Of a DNA stretch of 64,000 nt, positions 17,705 to 27,642 are shown piece after piece; the first letter of the stretch is position 1, and each line of letters opens with the position of its first letter. Both the position numbers and the translations under genes were made by a program. The DNA lies in assembly GCF_021556435.1 (NCBI RefSeq), contig NZ_JAKGCU010000008.1, forward strand, positions 62,001 to 126,000, given 5' to 3'. The notes beneath the pieces are model-generated. The model had not been told where the DNA came from. It saw only the letters and a list, made by a program, of their open reading frames with translations, and did no database searches. This stretch comes from Gordonia tangerina. Lineage in GTDB: Bacteria > Actinomycetota > Actinomycetes > Mycobacteriales > Mycobacteriaceae.

Positions 17705-19684
17705 TCAGCGCGGGTAGGTGACGATGATCTGTCCGGTGCGCGCGTTGCGCCAGGTGATGGTGCGGTCGGTGTGCATGGTCGGTATCCACGGCCCGTCATG
17801 TTTGCGGTCGTGGTCGGGGCGGCACAGGGGTGCGAGGTTGAAGGCCACGGTCCAGCCACCGGCCACCGGGTCAGCATGGCAGAACTTGAGCAGGTGGTCG
17901 AGTTCGCATTCCTCGGACGGTCTGCCGCAGTACGGGTAGCGGCAGCGTCGGTCGAGTTGGATGATCTCCGCCCGCAACGCGGCTGACGGCCTGTAGGTCA
18001 GTGCCCCCGGTGGTGGGGCGGCGAACCCACCGTGCCCGGTCAGGTCGATCGGTGGGGCCGGTGTGCGGTTGCCGAAGATGATCAGTCCGCTGGCGGTGCG
18101 GGTTTCACTCGGTCGGGCGGTGATGGTGGTGGCGTGTGGTGCGATTCGTGCGGCGTGGGCGGGATCGATGGCGCCGTAGCCCATCAGGCGGGTCGGGTCG
18201 AGACCGGTCGGGTCGCGCAGCAGGGTCAGGCCGGGGACGATGAGGTCGGAGTCGGAGTCGGTGTCGTCGGCTGGTTCCGCGTCGGCGACGTCGGTGTCGT
18301 GTTCGGCGGGTGGTGCGGTGATGAAGTCTCGTCGGGGTTTCGGGGAGGGCGCGACATCCTGAGTGGTGTCATCGGCATGGGTTCCGGTGCCGGATTGGCT
18401 ACTCTCGCCGTTGTTGTCGATGTTCGAGTCGCTGTCGCTGTCGACGGCAGTGTCGTCGTCGAGGTCGGCGAGGGTGATCGGCTGTTCTTCTGCCGCGTCA
18501 GGCCCACCCGTCTCGGGTTCGTCGGCGGTCTGGCCCGATGCGCTGGCCTCGTCAGCCGTGCTGGTGTCGACCGACGAGTCGCGCTCACCGTCGGTGACCA
18601 AACTCGGGGTGGCATCCGTGGTCTGCCCCCGGCTGCTGGTACGAGTCTGGCGGGCGGGGCAGGTGTCGTCGCCGCAATGGCAACGCAGCTTGGCGCCGGG
18701 GGCTTTGATGATTTCGGCGAACGCGGCCACGCGTTGGGCTTTGATGCTGCGCCCATCACGGCGGCACACCCGTCGGCTGATCAAGGCGCTGATGCGGTCA
18801 CGCAGGTGTACGCCGTGTTCGGCGGGGATGCAGGCATCGACGGTCATGTGCCCGAACGCTTCGTTACCGATCGTCACATCCCCGAACAGATCGGTGATGT
18901 CCTCCCGGGTCTGGGCCGCCCGATCAGGATCAAGACTGATGATGATCGCGTCGAGATCATCGCGCAGTGCGGTGTCGGTGGTGGGTCGGCTGGCCAGATC
19001 GAGCACCACATCATCGAAATCCCACGGCTCATCCTCGTCGGCATCGTCACCGGCGGGATCGTCGGTGGCGGCGGGGTCGGTCTCGGACGCAGCATCATCG
19101 GAGCCGCCATCATCAGTGCCGTCGCCGTCGGAGCCGTCGCCGTCGGTGCGCTCACCATCGGTGCCGGGGTCGAGGTCGGCTTCGGGGTCGTCGAGGTCGA
19201 GGGTGAGTTCCTCCTCGACATCCTTGCTGTCGGGTTCGTCGGTGTGGGCGTTGTCGGCGAGGTCTGCCAGTCGCTCCCGCAGGTCGCCGGTGGGGCCGGT
19301 GGCGGCGCCGCGGATGGCCACACCCAGCCGGTGGGGCCTCAGGTCGCCGGCGCGGAAGGCATCACGGATCTTGGGGTGCTCGTCGAGCAGTTCATCGAGA
19401 CCGACCCATTCACCGGCTTGACGTCGAGAAATACCCAACTGCAGCGAGATTTCGCCTTTCGCGGCTTTGTCGGCGGCGTTGCGGACTCGGTTCGGAACGA
19501 AATCGTTGTACCCGGCGAGACGCTCGTTGTAGGTGGATTGCCCGATCTGACGGGCGATCTGCATCGCGATGGCCTGGGCTTGATTACTCAACCGCAACAG
19601 GTCGCGACCATGCTGCGCCAATTCGTCGAGACTGCTGGAGGCCAGCAGAGCGTCGTCGGCAGCACGGTCGGTGAAGGTGAACAC
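17705..19684 (-). CDS. DUF222/13E12-repeat-family HNH endonuclease-like protein
   Basis: The 659-residue protein has an N-terminal DUF222 helical domain (~20-150, and again ~230-330) and a C-terminal HNH motif: CRYPYCGRPSEECELDHLLK near residue 580, then HADP and CRPDHDRKH near 625. Two long Asp/Ser/Thr/Glu-rich insertions (about residues 155-225 and 345-465) make it larger than most family members. Such genes are multicopy and mobile-like in Mycobacteriales, including the REP13E12 elements of M. tuberculosis. Biochemical activity is unproven. The GTG at 19684 has a strong AGGAG. Confidence 0.85.
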   Translation of the reverse strand: MFTFTDRAADDALLASSSLDELAQHGRDLLRLSNQAQAIAMQIARQIGQSTYNERLAGYNDFVPNRVRNAADKAAKGEISLQLGISRRQAGEWVGLDELLDEHPKIRDAFRAGDLRPHRLGVAIRGAATGPTGDLRERLADLADNAHTDEPDSKDVEEELTLDLDDPEADLDPGTDGERTDGDGSDGDGTDDGGSDDAASETDPAATDDPAGDDADEDEPWDFDDVVLDLASRPTTDTALRDDLDAIIISLDPDRAAQTREDITDLFGDVTIGNEAFGHMTVDACIPAEHGVHLRDRISALISRRVCRRDGRSIKAQRVAAFAEIIKAPGAKLRCHCGDDTCPARQTRTSSRGQTTDATPSLVTDGERDSSVDTSTADEASASGQTADEPETGGPDAAEEQPITLADLDDDTAVDSDSDSNIDNNGESSQSGTGTHADDTTQDVAPSPKPRRDFITAPPAEHDTDVADAEPADDTDSDSDLIVPGLTLLRDPTGLDPTRLMGYGAIDPAHAARIAPHATTITARPSETRTASGLIIFGNRTPAPPIDLTGHGGFAAPPPGALTYRPSAALRAEIIQLDRRCRYPYCGRPSEECELDHLLKFCHADPVAGGWTVAFNLAPLCRPDHDRKHDGPWIPTMHTDRTITWRNARTGQIIVTYPR

Positions 19685-19730
19685 GAAACACTCCTTTCCA
19701 GCGAAAACGGCCTCTGAGGTCGGGATGGGT

Positions 19731-19940
19731 TGGCGGGGGATCGAACTGCTATCAGACTATCGGGCGGGTCTGACAACTTTGGTGCGCTGCAAGTGGGCTG
19801 TGGATGGACTTGTTCGGCGACGTGTTGGGTTCAGGATAGCGGCGGGGTGTGACAGCTTTTCGTGGATGAGTGTGGTTGCGTGGGTGGACCCTTCGTGACG
19901 CGGCCTCGCAGGCTCGGACGCTCCTCAGGGATCAGGGGGC
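19731..19940. repeat. 210-bp direct repeat, copy 1, 5' of the HNH gene
   Basis: This 210-base block is nearly identical to 20018-20227 (about 14 differences by eye, same orientation, offset 287 bases). It lies 47 bases upstream of the DUF222/HNH start, so it probably includes that gene's promoter region. No ORF of convincing quality lies inside. Confidence 0.85.
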
Positions 19941-20017
19941 ATCGCTTGTTCGTCGCTGCACTCTTCGTGATTCATGGCTAGGGCGTCCTCTCCGATTCTC
20001 TAGTGTTCGGGAAGCGC

Positions 20018-20227
20018 TGGTGGGGAATCGAACTGCTAACAGACTATCGGGTGGGTCTGACAACTTTGCGGCGCTGCAAGTGGGGTGTGGATGGACTTGT
20101 TCGGTGAGGTGTTGGGTTCAGGATAGCGGCGGGGTGTGACAGCTTTTCGTGGGTGAGTGTGGTTGCGTGGGTGGACCCTTCGTGACGCGGCCTCGCAGGG
20201 TCGGTCGCTTCTCAGGGATAAGGGGGC
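20018..20227. repeat. 210-bp direct repeat, copy 2
   Basis: This is the second copy of the block at 19731-19940, ending in the same TCAGGGAT-like segment. A further short partial copy of its last portion (GCGGCCTCGCAGGCTCGG) follows at about 20229-20246. Between and around the copies (19941-20017 and 20228-20276) no gene is seen. Confidence 0.85.
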
Positions 20228-20276
20228 GCGGCCTCGCAGGCTCGGTCGTTCGTAGGGGTCGGGGGAATCATCGGGT

Positions 20277-21725
20277 TCAGACACGCTCGGTGACCAATGA
20301 CACCAGCGCCCGGACGTCGGCCTGATACGACGAAGCAGGGGGAGTGCCGAAGCCGACCACCAGGCCCGATGGCGAGCTGTCGTCGATGCTTGTGTCCGGA
20401 TGGCGAAACTGCGACATCTTCGCCAGAGCGAACCGTCGGCGCAGTGCCGCATCGAATACCGTGTCCTCGTCGTGGGAAGGGAGTGGGATCACTGCGTGGA
20501 GCCCGGCGGCGATCCCCGGGATCGTCACGCCCGCATGGGCGAATGCATCGGTGAGGACATCTCGCCGACGCCGGTAGTACTGGCGGCTGCGGCGGATGTG
20601 CCGATCGTAGGCGCCGGAATCGATGAGCTCGGCCAAGACGAGTTGATCGATGATGCTGGCGTCGGGTTCCCGAAGGCCTTTCGTCGCGCGTACCACCTCG
20701 ACCAGGCGAGGCGGGAGGACCAGCCAGGCGATGCGCACCGCCGGTGAGATGCTCTTGCTGACCGACCCGGTGTAGATCACCACGTCGGGGTTGAGGGCCT
20801 GCAGGGCGCCCACCGGCTCTCGGTCGTAGCGGAGTTCGCCGTCGTAGTCGTCCTCGACGACCAGCGCGTCATGATCGCCCGCCCACTCGATGACTCGGGC
20901 ACGGCGCGACGGGGACAGGGGCACACCGGTCGGGTACTGATGGCTCGGGGTCAGCAGCACCGCCGACGCCTCGTCGGATAGTCGGTCGACCGCGGCGCCG
21001 TCGCCGTCGACCGGAACTGGCATGGTCGCCGTTCCGCCACGTTCGACGGCCGCGCGGTGAAACCGCAACCCATGGCTCTCCACCGCGAGGACGTCACCGA
21101 ATACGTTGCGCGACAGCAACTCCAGCGCGCGCAGAACCGATGTCGTCAACACGATGTGGGCGGGGTCGGTCCGCACCCCGCGGGCGCGCGCCAGGTATCC
21201 GGCCAAGGAGTTGCGAAGCCGTTCGCTGCCCTGTGGATCGCCGGGTCCGAATGTCCGGTCCGGGGCGTCGGTCAACGCACGACGCGTCGCGGCGATCCAG
21301 TCCGCACGCGGGAACAGCGACGGATTGGGTTGGCCGAGTCCGAAATCGTGGTCGGTGGTGGGTGTCTGACGCACACTGCGCGTGGGTGCCGAGACACCGG
21401 GGCGTGGGGTGTCGGCGACTCGGGTGCCCGACCCCTGGCGGGCCACCAGCCACCCCTCGGCGATCAGTTCCTGATAGACGGCGGCCACCGTCCCGCGCGC
21501 GAGCCCGACGTCGGCGGCCAGCGACCGATACGGAGGCAGCAGGGTTCCTGGTCCCAATCGGCCGTCGCTGATCGCTTCACGAAGCGCGGAGGCCAGCGAG
21601 TGGCGACGGCGTGCGCCTCGTCCGCGGGTGCTGCCCGCCGGGTCGGGCTGCAGATCCAGGTAGAGATCGACGCCCAGATGTTGCGCGATCCGCTCCCACG
21701 GATCTGGATTGACACTCTTGTCCAC
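20277..21725 (-). CDS. MocR/PdxR-family transcriptional regulator
   Basis: The 482-residue protein joins a GntR-type winged helix (residues ~40-105, SLAADVGLARGTVAAVYQEL) to a fold-type I aminotransferase-like domain (~130-480). The PLP-binding lysine lies in YTGSVSKSISPAVRIAW near residue 325 and the Asp partner in VVEDDYDGELRYDREP near 290. MocR regulators sense PLP or amino compounds and usually control the adjacent divergent gene. Here that is the NAD(P)-binding protein/AhpD-like pair. The GTG at 21725 is used. Confidence 0.9.
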   Translation of the reverse strand: MDKSVNPDPWERIAQHLGVDLYLDLQPDPAGSTRGRGARRRHSLASALREAISDGRLGPGTLLPPYRSLAADVGLARGTVAAVYQELIAEGWLVARQGSGTRVADTPRPGVSAPTRSVRQTPTTDHDFGLGQPNPSLFPRADWIAATRRALTDAPDRTFGPGDPQGSERLRNSLAGYLARARGVRTDPAHIVLTTSVLRALELLSRNVFGDVLAVESHGLRFHRAAVERGGTATMPVPVDGDGAAVDRLSDEASAVLLTPSHQYPTGVPLSPSRRARVIEWAGDHDALVVEDDYDGELRYDREPVGALQALNPDVVIYTGSVSKSISPAVRIAWLVLPPRLVEVVRATKGLREPDASIIDQLVLAELIDSGAYDRHIRRSRQYYRRRRDVLTDAFAHAGVTIPGIAAGLHAVIPLPSHDEDTVFDAALRRRFALAKMSQFRHPDTSIDDSSPSGLVVGFGTPPASSYQADVRALVSLVTERV

Positions 21726-21731
21726 CCTTGA

Positions 21732-21755
21732 ATTGAACCAGTCTTCTGGTGCAAT
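21732..21755. promoter_or_regulatory. candidate MocR operator palindrome
   Basis: ATTGAACCAG (21732-21741) and CTGGTGCAAT (21746-21755) form an inverted repeat with nine of ten positions matching around a TCTT centre. It lies between the divergent MocR gene and its likely target, the expected place for an operator. Binding is inferred. Confidence 0.5.
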
Positions 21756-21802
21756 CCACTCCTACTGTGGAAGTCGATACCACATCGAGGAAAGGGGCGG
21801 TC

Positions 21803-22558
21803 ATGAAGGTGATCGTGTTGGGTGCGAGCGGTGAGATCGGCAGTGAGGTGGTCAATCGCCTGCGTGCGCAGGGGATTGAGGTGACCGCGGCGCATCGGTC
21901 GACAGGTGTCGATGCCTACGAGGGCACTGGACTCAGTGAAGCGTTCAGTGGCGCCGACGTGGTTGTCGACTGCGTGAACGTGACGACGACCAGCGCGGAC
22001 ACCGCGATCGACTTCTTCGGCACGGTTGCTCGCAACGTCTCGACCGCTGCGCTGTCCGCCGGCGTGGGGCGGGTCGTGTGCTTGTCGATCATCAATGCCG
22101 CTGACCCGGCGGTCAACGCCAAGTTCGGCTATTACCAGGGCAAGGCTGCGCAGGAGAAGGTCTACCGCGAGTCGCTGCCCGCCGATGTTCTGACGATCGT
22201 GCGCTCGGCTCAATGGTACGAGTTGGCGCGGCAGATGATGAGCACTCTGCGGTTGGGTCCGGTTGCCGCCGTGCCCCATATGCGCTGCCGGCCACTGTCG
22301 GCGGCCGACGCCGCCGCGGCGCTGGTCGGTGCGGTGACCACCGCGCCGGAAGGTGACGTCGAGGTGGCCGGCCCACACGTGCTCGACCTCGCTGACATCG
22401 GCAAGGCCATCGCTCGCCGATCGGGGTCGCCACGCTGGGTGGTGGGCATCCGCTTCGGCGGCACTGCGATTCGGAACGGTGGTCTCGTCCCCGAGCGTCC
22501 CGACGTGGTCACCACCACAACGCTGGACCAGTGGTTGGATGCGGAGTACGCGGCATGA
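21803..22558 (+). CDS. NAD(P)-binding atypical short-chain dehydrogenase (NmrA-like)
   Basis: The 251-residue protein starts with the dinucleotide-binding strand MKVIVLGASGEIGSEVV (GxxGxxG) and resembles NmrA/complex I NDUFA9-type atypical SDRs. There is no conventional YxxxK, although YYQGKAAQEKVY near residue 110 could supply Tyr and Lys. The substrate is unknown. GGAAAGGGG precedes the ATG at 21803, and the stop overlaps the next ATG (ATGA). With the AhpD-like protein it probably forms a small MocR-controlled oxidative or electrophile-response operon. Confidence 0.85.
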   Translation: MKVIVLGASGEIGSEVVNRLRAQGIEVTAAHRSTGVDAYEGTGLSEAFSGADVVVDCVNVTTTSADTAIDFFGTVARNVSTAALSAGVGRVVCLSIINAADPAVNAKFGYYQGKAAQEKVYRESLPADVLTIVRSAQWYELARQMMSTLRLGPVAAVPHMRCRPLSAADAAAALVGAVTTAPEGDVEVAGPHVLDLADIGKAIARRSGSPRWVVGIRFGGTAIRNGGLVPERPDVVTTTTLDQWLDAEYAA

Positions 22559-23040
22559 GCGCGCCGACCGCTGCGCCGCATGACACTCGGCGGATGTGGA
22601 TTCCGCGGACAAACCCCACGGTGTACAAGGCTCTGGTGGCGTTGCAGCGTGCCTCGGCCGAGGGGCTGGCGCCGCGCCTGGCCGAACTGATCAGGATTCG
22701 GGTGTCGCAGATCAATGGCTGCGCCTACTGCCTGCACATGCACCTGTCGGATGCCCGGTCGGCCGAGGTGGAGCCGGAGGCGGTGGGGATGGTGGCCCTG
22801 TGGGCCGACGCGCCGCACCTCTTTACCGATCGGGAGCGGGCCGCGCTCGATCTGGCCGAGCACGTGACTCAGGTGGGCGACGATGGCGTTCCGGATGATG
22901 TGTTCGAGCGTGCCGCAGCACTTTTCGATGAGGTCGAACTCGGGCAGGTGATCGCCGCCATCGTCATGATCAACGCGTGGAACCGGATCGCTGTCGCCGG
23001 ACGTTACCCCGCGGGACTGGATGAACGCAGAATGCCTTGA
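22555..23040 (+). CDS. carboxymuconolactone decarboxylase/AhpD-like protein
   Basis: The 161-residue all-helical protein has the AhpD-like signature NGCAYCLHMH near residue 55, with a CxxC pair and downstream His that form the peroxidase or proton-relay site in alkylhydroperoxidase D relatives. It is translationally coupled to the upstream NAD(P)-binding protein. The natural substrate is not known. Carboxymuconolactone decarboxylase is only a domain name here. Confidence 0.88.
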   Translation: MSAPTAAPHDTRRMWIPRTNPTVYKALVALQRASAEGLAPRLAELIRIRVSQINGCAYCLHMHLSDARSAEVEPEAVGMVALWADAPHLFTDRERAALDLAEHVTQVGDDGVPDDVFERAAALFDEVELGQVIAAIVMINAWNRIAVAGRYPAGLDERRMP

Positions 23041-23060
23041 GCTCAACGGTATCTGACAAA

Positions 23061-24002
23061 TCACAGCTTTCGCAGGCGGACCCGGTTGATCGAGTGGTCG
23101 GCGTCCTTGCGTAGCACCAGTGTGGCGCGCGGTCGGGTGGGCAGGATGTTCTCGATCAGGTTGGGTTGGTTGATCGAGGTCCACAGGTCGCGCGCCGCGA
23201 TGGTCGCCTGATCGTCGGTCAGGGACGAGTAATAGTGAAAGTGCGACTGTGGGTCTGCGAATGCGGTGGTGCGCATCTGCAGGAAGCGTGAGATATACCA
23301 CTGCTCGATGTCGGATGTCTTGGCATCGACGTAGATCGAGAAGTCGAACAGGTCGGACACCATCAGGGTGGGTCCGGTCTGCAAGACGTTGAGCCCCTCC
23401 AGGATCAGGATGTCCGGTTGCCGCACATAATGCCTCACGTCCGGGACGATGTCGTAGGCGATGTGTGAGTAGACCGGGGCGGTCACCTCGCGTGCGCCGG
23501 ACTTGACCTCGGTGACGAAACGTAGCAACGCGCGTCGGTCATAGGACTCGGGAAAACCTTTGCGGTGCATGATTCCCCGACGTTCCAACTCGGCGGTCGG
23601 CAGAAGGAATCCATCCGTGGTGACCAGGTCGACCTTCGGGTGCGACTCCCACCGCGCGAGCAGGGCGGCCAGCACGCGGGCGGTGGTGGACTTACCCACC
23701 GCGACGCTGCCGGCGATGCCGATCACGAATGGCACCTGCCGGTTGGTCTGGCGTTCGCCGAGAAAGGTGGACGTGGCCGCGAACAGTCGTTGGCGTGCCG
23801 CGATCTGTAGGTGGATCAGACGTGACAGCGGGAGATACACATCGGCGACCTCGTCGAGGTCGACCTGTTCGCCGAGGCCCACCAGCTGTTGCAGCTCGGC
23901 GTTGGTCAACACCATGGGCATGGATTCGCGGAGTTCACGCCACTGCCGACGGTCGAGCTCCAGATACAGACTGGGATCGCGCCCGGTCGTGTCGCGTGCC
24001 AT
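23061..24002 (-). CDS. coaA: type I pantothenate kinase
   Basis: CoaA phosphorylates pantothenate, the first committed step of coenzyme A synthesis. The 313-residue protein has the P-loop [12 protein letters not shown] near residue 95, [11 protein letters not shown] near 125 and the C-terminal [17 protein letters not shown], all typical of bacterial type I enzymes. The ATG at 24002 is chosen over a longer N-terminal extension because it matches family length. It is divergent from the DUF885-like gene 52 bases away; in M. tuberculosis coaA is likewise near glyA. Confidence 0.95.
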   Translation of the reverse strand: MARDTTGRDPSLYLELDRRQWRELRESMPMVLTNAELQQLVGLGEQVDLDEVADVYLPLSRLIHLQIAARQRLFAATSTFLGERQTNRQVPFVIGIAGSVAVGKSTTARVLAALLARWESHPKVDLVTTDGFLLPTAELERRGIMHRKGFPESYDRRALLRFVTEVKSGAREVTAPVYSHIAYDIVPDVRHYVRQPDILILEGLNVLQTGPTLMVSDLFDFSIYVDAKTSDIEQWYISRFLQMRTTAFADPQSHFHYYSSLTDDQATIAARDLWTSINQPNLIENILPTRPRATLVLRKDADHSINRVRLRKL

Positions 24003-24054
24003 GGTCCTACAGCTTAGGGCGGACGGAATCGCGCACCACCGGTAGCCTCCGGTC

Positions 24055-25287
24055 ATGACAACTGCCGCGTCCGCACCGATCACGGACTACCTGCGCTTGG
24101 GGCTGGCCTTCGACAGGCTGGAAGAGGGTTTTGTGGACGCCTACACCGGCGACCCGGTGCTGCGGGCCGAGGTGGCCGCCGGTGCCGCGCCCGACCCGGC
24201 CGTACTAGCCGATCGGGCGCGCGGACTTTCGTCAGAGCTGCCCGCCGAGCTTGGCCCCGCGCGAGTGGAATTCCTGCGTGCGCACCTCGCGGCGCTGGAA
24301 TGCTCGGCGCGCAAGTTCGCAGGTGAGGAGATCGCCTTCGTCGACGAGGTGCGTGCCTACTTCGACGTGGACATCGACCTCGGCGATCAGCAGGCATACC
24401 GAGATGCCCACGCGGCGATGGCCGCCGAACTCGGTGTTCCGGGTGCGTCGGGGGTAGCGCTGGCTGAGGCCTATGCGGCCTACAAGCGATCCGACGAGAT
24501 CCCGCCGGACCGTGTCGACGAGTGCGTGCGCGCCTTTGCCGGTGCGCTGCGCGAACGGGTGCGGTCCACTCATCCCTTACCGGATAGCGAGATCGTCGAG
24601 TTCGAGGTCGTCACCGACAAGCCGTGGTCGGGGTTCAATTACTATCTCGGCGATTACCGGTCGCGGGTCGCCATCAACGTCGACCTCACGCAGTACATGT
24701 CGACGTTGCCGCACCTCATCGCGCATGAGGCGTACCCCGGACATCACACCGAGCACTGCCGCAAAGAGGAGATCCTGGTGGGCGGTGGGCAGCAGGAGCA
24801 GACCCTGTTCGTGGTCAACACCCCGCAGTGCCTGATGGCCGAGGGCCTCGCCGACCACGCCCTGCACGCGGCGATCGGCCCGGACTGGGGTCAGTGGGCG
24901 CAGGAGATCTACGCCGATCTCGGACTGCGGTTCGACGGTGCCCGTGCTGTGCGGATGGCGCGCGCGTCGGCGGGCTTGCTGGGGGTCCGTCAGGACGCTG
25001 CGCTGTTGCTGCACGACCGTCGGGCAGATCAGGACACTGTCGCCGAGTTCCTGCAGCAATGGCTGCTCGCGCCGCCCGAGCGAGCGCGTCAGATGCTGAG
25101 ATTCCTGACCTCCCCGCTGTGGCGCGCCTACATCTCTACCTATGTCGAGGGGTACCGCCTGCTGGGTGAGTGGCTCGATGCCGCACCCGAAACGCAGCGG
25201 TTGGAACGCTTCGGTCGCCTGCTCGACGAACCGCTCACCCCGGCATTGCTGAGAGCCGAACTCCAGGACCCGAGGCCGGGACAATAG
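24055..25287 (+). CDS. DUF885-like zinc metallopeptidase
   Basis: The 410-residue cytosolic protein has [16 protein letters not shown] near residues 220-235, a HExxPGH zinc site like that of DUF885 proteins, with an additional glutamate in [12 protein letters not shown] about 30 residues later. It is shorter than typical DUF885 proteins and lacks a signal peptide. The activity is inferred to be peptidase or carboxypeptidase. It ends 11 bases before the glyA start and the two may be co-transcribed. Confidence 0.75.
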   Translation: MTTAASAPITDYLRLGLAFDRLEEGFVDAYTGDPVLRAEVAAGAAPDPAVLADRARGLSSELPAELGPARVEFLRAHLAALECSARKFAGEEIAFVDEVRAYFDVDIDLGDQQAYRDAHAAMAAELGVPGASGVALAEAYAAYKRSDEIPPDRVDECVRAFAGALRERVRSTHPLPDSEIVEFEVVTDKPWSGFNYYLGDYRSRVAINVDLTQYMSTLPHLIAHEAYPGHHTEHCRKEEILVGGGQQEQTLFVVNTPQCLMAEGLADHALHAAIGPDWGQWAQEIYADLGLRFDGARAVRMARASAGLLGVRQDAALLLHDRRADQDTVAEFLQQWLLAPPERARQMLRFLTSPLWRAYISTYVEGYRLLGEWLDAAPETQRLERFGRLLDEPLTPALLRAELQDPRPGQ

Positions 25288-25298
25288 ACTTGTCTGCC

Positions 25299-26591
25299 AT
25301 GAGCCTGAATTCGATGTCCCTGGCCGAACTCGACCCGGATGTGGCTGCGGCGATGAACGGCGAGTTGAGCCGGCAGCGGGACACCCTCGAGATGATCGCG
25401 TCCGAGAATTTCGTGCCGCGCGCGGTGCTCCAGGCCCAGGGCAGCGTGCTCACCAACAAGTACGCCGAGGGGTACCCGGGGCGTCGTTACTACGGTGGCT
25501 GCGAGTACGTCGACGTCGTCGAGGACATCGCTCGCGACCGGGCCAAAGAGCTGTTCGGCGCCGACTTCGCCAACGTCCAGCCACACTCGGGTGCACAGGC
25601 CAACGCCGCCGTACTGATGGCGCTGATGACCCCGGGCGAGAAGATGCTCGGTCTCGACCTGGCACACGGCGGGCATCTCACCCACGGCATGCGGCTGAAC
25701 TTCTCGGGCAAGCTCTACGAGATCGAGTCCTATGGCGTCAGCAAAGAGGACTTCCGCATCGACATGGATGAGGTCCGCAAGATCGCGCTCGCGGGCAAGC
25801 CGAAAGTGATCTGCGCCGGCTGGTCGGCATATCCGCGCACGCTGGACTTCGAGGCGTTCCGGTCCATCGCCGACGAGGTCGGCGCCTACCTGTGGACCGA
25901 CATGGCGCACTTCGCCGGCCTCGTCGCCGCCGGGCTGCACCCGTCGCCGGTGCCGTACTCGGACGTCGTCTCGTCCACCGTGCACAAGACGCTCGGCGGG
26001 CCGCGCTCGGGCATCATCCTGGCCAAGCAGGAGTGGGCCAAGAAGCTCAACTCGGCGGTGTTCCCCGGGCAGCAGGGCGGGCCGCTGATGCACGCCATCG
26101 CGGGCAAGGCCGTCGCGCTCAAGATCGCCGGAACCGACGAATTCGTCGAGCGGCAGCAGCGCACGCTCTCGGGGGCGAAGATCCTGGCCGACCGGCTCAC
26201 CGGCTCCGACGTTGCCGACGCGGGCATCTCGGTGCTCACCGGGGGCACCGACGTCCACCTCGTGCTGGTGGATCTGCGTAACAGCCGGCTCGACGGTCAG
26301 CAGGCCGAAGACCTGCTGCACCAGGTCGGCATCACGGTCAACCGGAACGCGGTGCCCTTCGATCCGCGGCCGCCGATGGTGACTTCGGGTCTGCGGATCG
26401 GGACACCGGCGCTGGCCACCCGCGGTTTCGGGGACACGGAGTTCACCGAGGTCGCCGACATCATCGCGACCGCACTGGCGGCCGGTACCGATGCCGACGT
26501 CTCCGCCCTGCGTGGGCGTGTGTCGCGCTTGGCGCTGGACTTCCCGCTCTACGACGGACTCGAGGACTGGGGGCTGATGAGCCGCGGGTGA
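25299..26591 (+). CDS. glyA: serine hydroxymethyltransferase
   Basis: GlyA interconverts serine and glycine while charging tetrahydrofolate with a one-carbon unit. The 430-residue PLP enzyme shows the N-terminal [12 protein letters not shown], the YYGGCEYVD segment and the PLP lysine in [14 protein letters not shown] near residue 230. The ATG at 25299 has no Shine-Dalgarno sequence; the ATG at 25314 is an alternative. Leaderless initiation is possible, as an AATAGACT element sits just upstream. Confidence 0.97.
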   Translation: MSLNSMSLAELDPDVAAAMNGELSRQRDTLEMIASENFVPRAVLQAQGSVLTNKYAEGYPGRRYYGGCEYVDVVEDIARDRAKELFGADFANVQPHSGAQANAAVLMALMTPGEKMLGLDLAHGGHLTHGMRLNFSGKLYEIESYGVSKEDFRIDMDEVRKIALAGKPKVICAGWSAYPRTLDFEAFRSIADEVGAYLWTDMAHFAGLVAAGLHPSPVPYSDVVSSTVHKTLGGPRSGIILAKQEWAKKLNSAVFPGQQGGPLMHAIAGKAVALKIAGTDEFVERQQRTLSGAKILADRLTGSDVADAGISVLTGGTDVHLVLVDLRNSRLDGQQAEDLLHQVGITVNRNAVPFDPRPPMVTSGLRIGTPALATRGFGDTEFTEVADIIATALAAGTDADVSALRGRVSRLALDFPLYDGLEDWGLMSRG

Positions 26592-26678
26592 ATCCCACCT
26601 GACGTCGCAGCGCCGACGGCGCTGCGCCCCCGGACCCAGGGTGGCCAGACTGCGGGGCGGTTCTCTATTGTTGCTCCG

Positions 26679-27563
26679 GTGAATGCATTGACCACCGATG
26701 AGCTGATCATCGCGCTCTCCAAGGCGCTGCCGGAGATCGCCGAGGACCATCAGGCGGCTGCCAGTCCCTGGAAACCGCACGACTGGGTGCCGTGGGACCA
26801 GGGCCGCAACTTCGCCTTCCTCGGTGGTGAGGACTGGGATTCGACGCAGTCGACGATCTCCGACGAGGCCCGCGCGGGTGTCCTGGCACTGCTGCTGACC
26901 AAGGACAACCTGCCGTCCTACCACCGGGTGCTGGCCATGCACTTCCCGGCGTTCTCCGACTGGCGTCAGTTGGTGGGCGTGTGGACCGCCGAGGACAACC
27001 GGCACGCCATCGTGCTGCGCGACTTCCTTGTCGTTACCCGCGCCATCGACCCGGTCGATGCCGAGGAGCGACGCCGCATACACGTGACCGCCGGCTACCG
27101 TCAGCGTCCCGAATCGATCGAGAATCTGGGACCGCTCGACGTGCTCGCGCTGATGGCGGTGCATGAGAACCAATGCGTGGGCTACATCGAGAAGCTCCGT
27201 GCTGCGGTCACCGACGACGTGTTCGGACAGATTCTCGACAAGATCGCTGCCGACGACGCCGTGCAGGCCGCCACGTTCGGCGCCTTCCTCAACGCCGGAC
27301 TCGTCGCCGATCCGGCCGCCACGGTGGTCGCCGTCGACCAGGCGCTGGCCCGGTTGGAGACCGAGCCCATCGGCTCCGACATCGCCGACTTCGACGCCGA
27401 GCGCGCACTCATCGCCGGTTACGAGGATGCCGAGAGCCGCACTCGCGTCGCAGCCGCCATCGTCGACGCATGCAAGCTCGCGTCGGTCGCAGGCCTCGAC
27501 GGCGAGGCAGAAGAGGCTCGACGTCGCGTTCTGGATCGCGCCGGTGTAACCAGCGCGACGTAG
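26679..27563 (+). CDS. desA2: acyl-ACP desaturase homologue, DesA2-like
   Basis: The 294-residue ferritin-like protein matches plant-type stearoyl-ACP desaturases and lies after glyA as Rv1094 (desA2) does. The first diiron motif is present (AEDNRH near residue 107) and a helix with a single Glu (AVHENQC near 165) follows. The second ExxH motif, normally ADExRHE, reads AADDAVQAA, so a Glu and a His ligand appear to be replaced. It may bind metal incompletely or act differently from a classical desaturase. The GTG at 26679 is used. A strong terminator follows. Confidence 0.85.
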   Translation: MNALTTDELIIALSKALPEIAEDHQAAASPWKPHDWVPWDQGRNFAFLGGEDWDSTQSTISDEARAGVLALLLTKDNLPSYHRVLAMHFPAFSDWRQLVGVWTAEDNRHAIVLRDFLVVTRAIDPVDAEERRRIHVTAGYRQRPESIENLGPLDVLALMAVHENQCVGYIEKLRAAVTDDVFGQILDKIAADDAVQAATFGAFLNAGLVADPAATVVAVDQALARLETEPIGSDIADFDAERALIAGYEDAESRTRVAAAIVDACKLASVAGLDGEAEEARRRVLDRAGVTSAT

Positions 27564-27595
27564 CCGCCAGGCAACGTGCGTTAACGCATAATTCA

Positions 27596-27641
27596 CGCCG
27601 ACACACCCCTGTCCGCCGCGCCGGGCAGGGGTGTTTCGGCG
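27596..27641 (+). terminator. strong terminator after desA2
   Basis: CGCCGACACACCCCTG (27596-27611) pairs with CAGGGGTGTTTCGGCG (27626-27641) in a 16-position stem with one mismatch, 32 bases after the desA2 stop. It separates desA2 from the phoH2 leader. Confidence 0.75.
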
Positions 27642-27642
27642 T

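Noticed and set aside
18032..19717. 561-codon plus-strand frame opposite the HNH gene, Gly/Val-rich
   Set aside because: The minus-strand frame has DUF222 and HNH motifs and a strong ribosome-binding site; the plus frame is a low-complexity mirror.
17661..20276. Possible prophage or insertion sequence around the HNH gene and repeats
   Set aside because: There is no integrase, transposase or phage structural gene, and the repeats are direct rather than terminal inverted.
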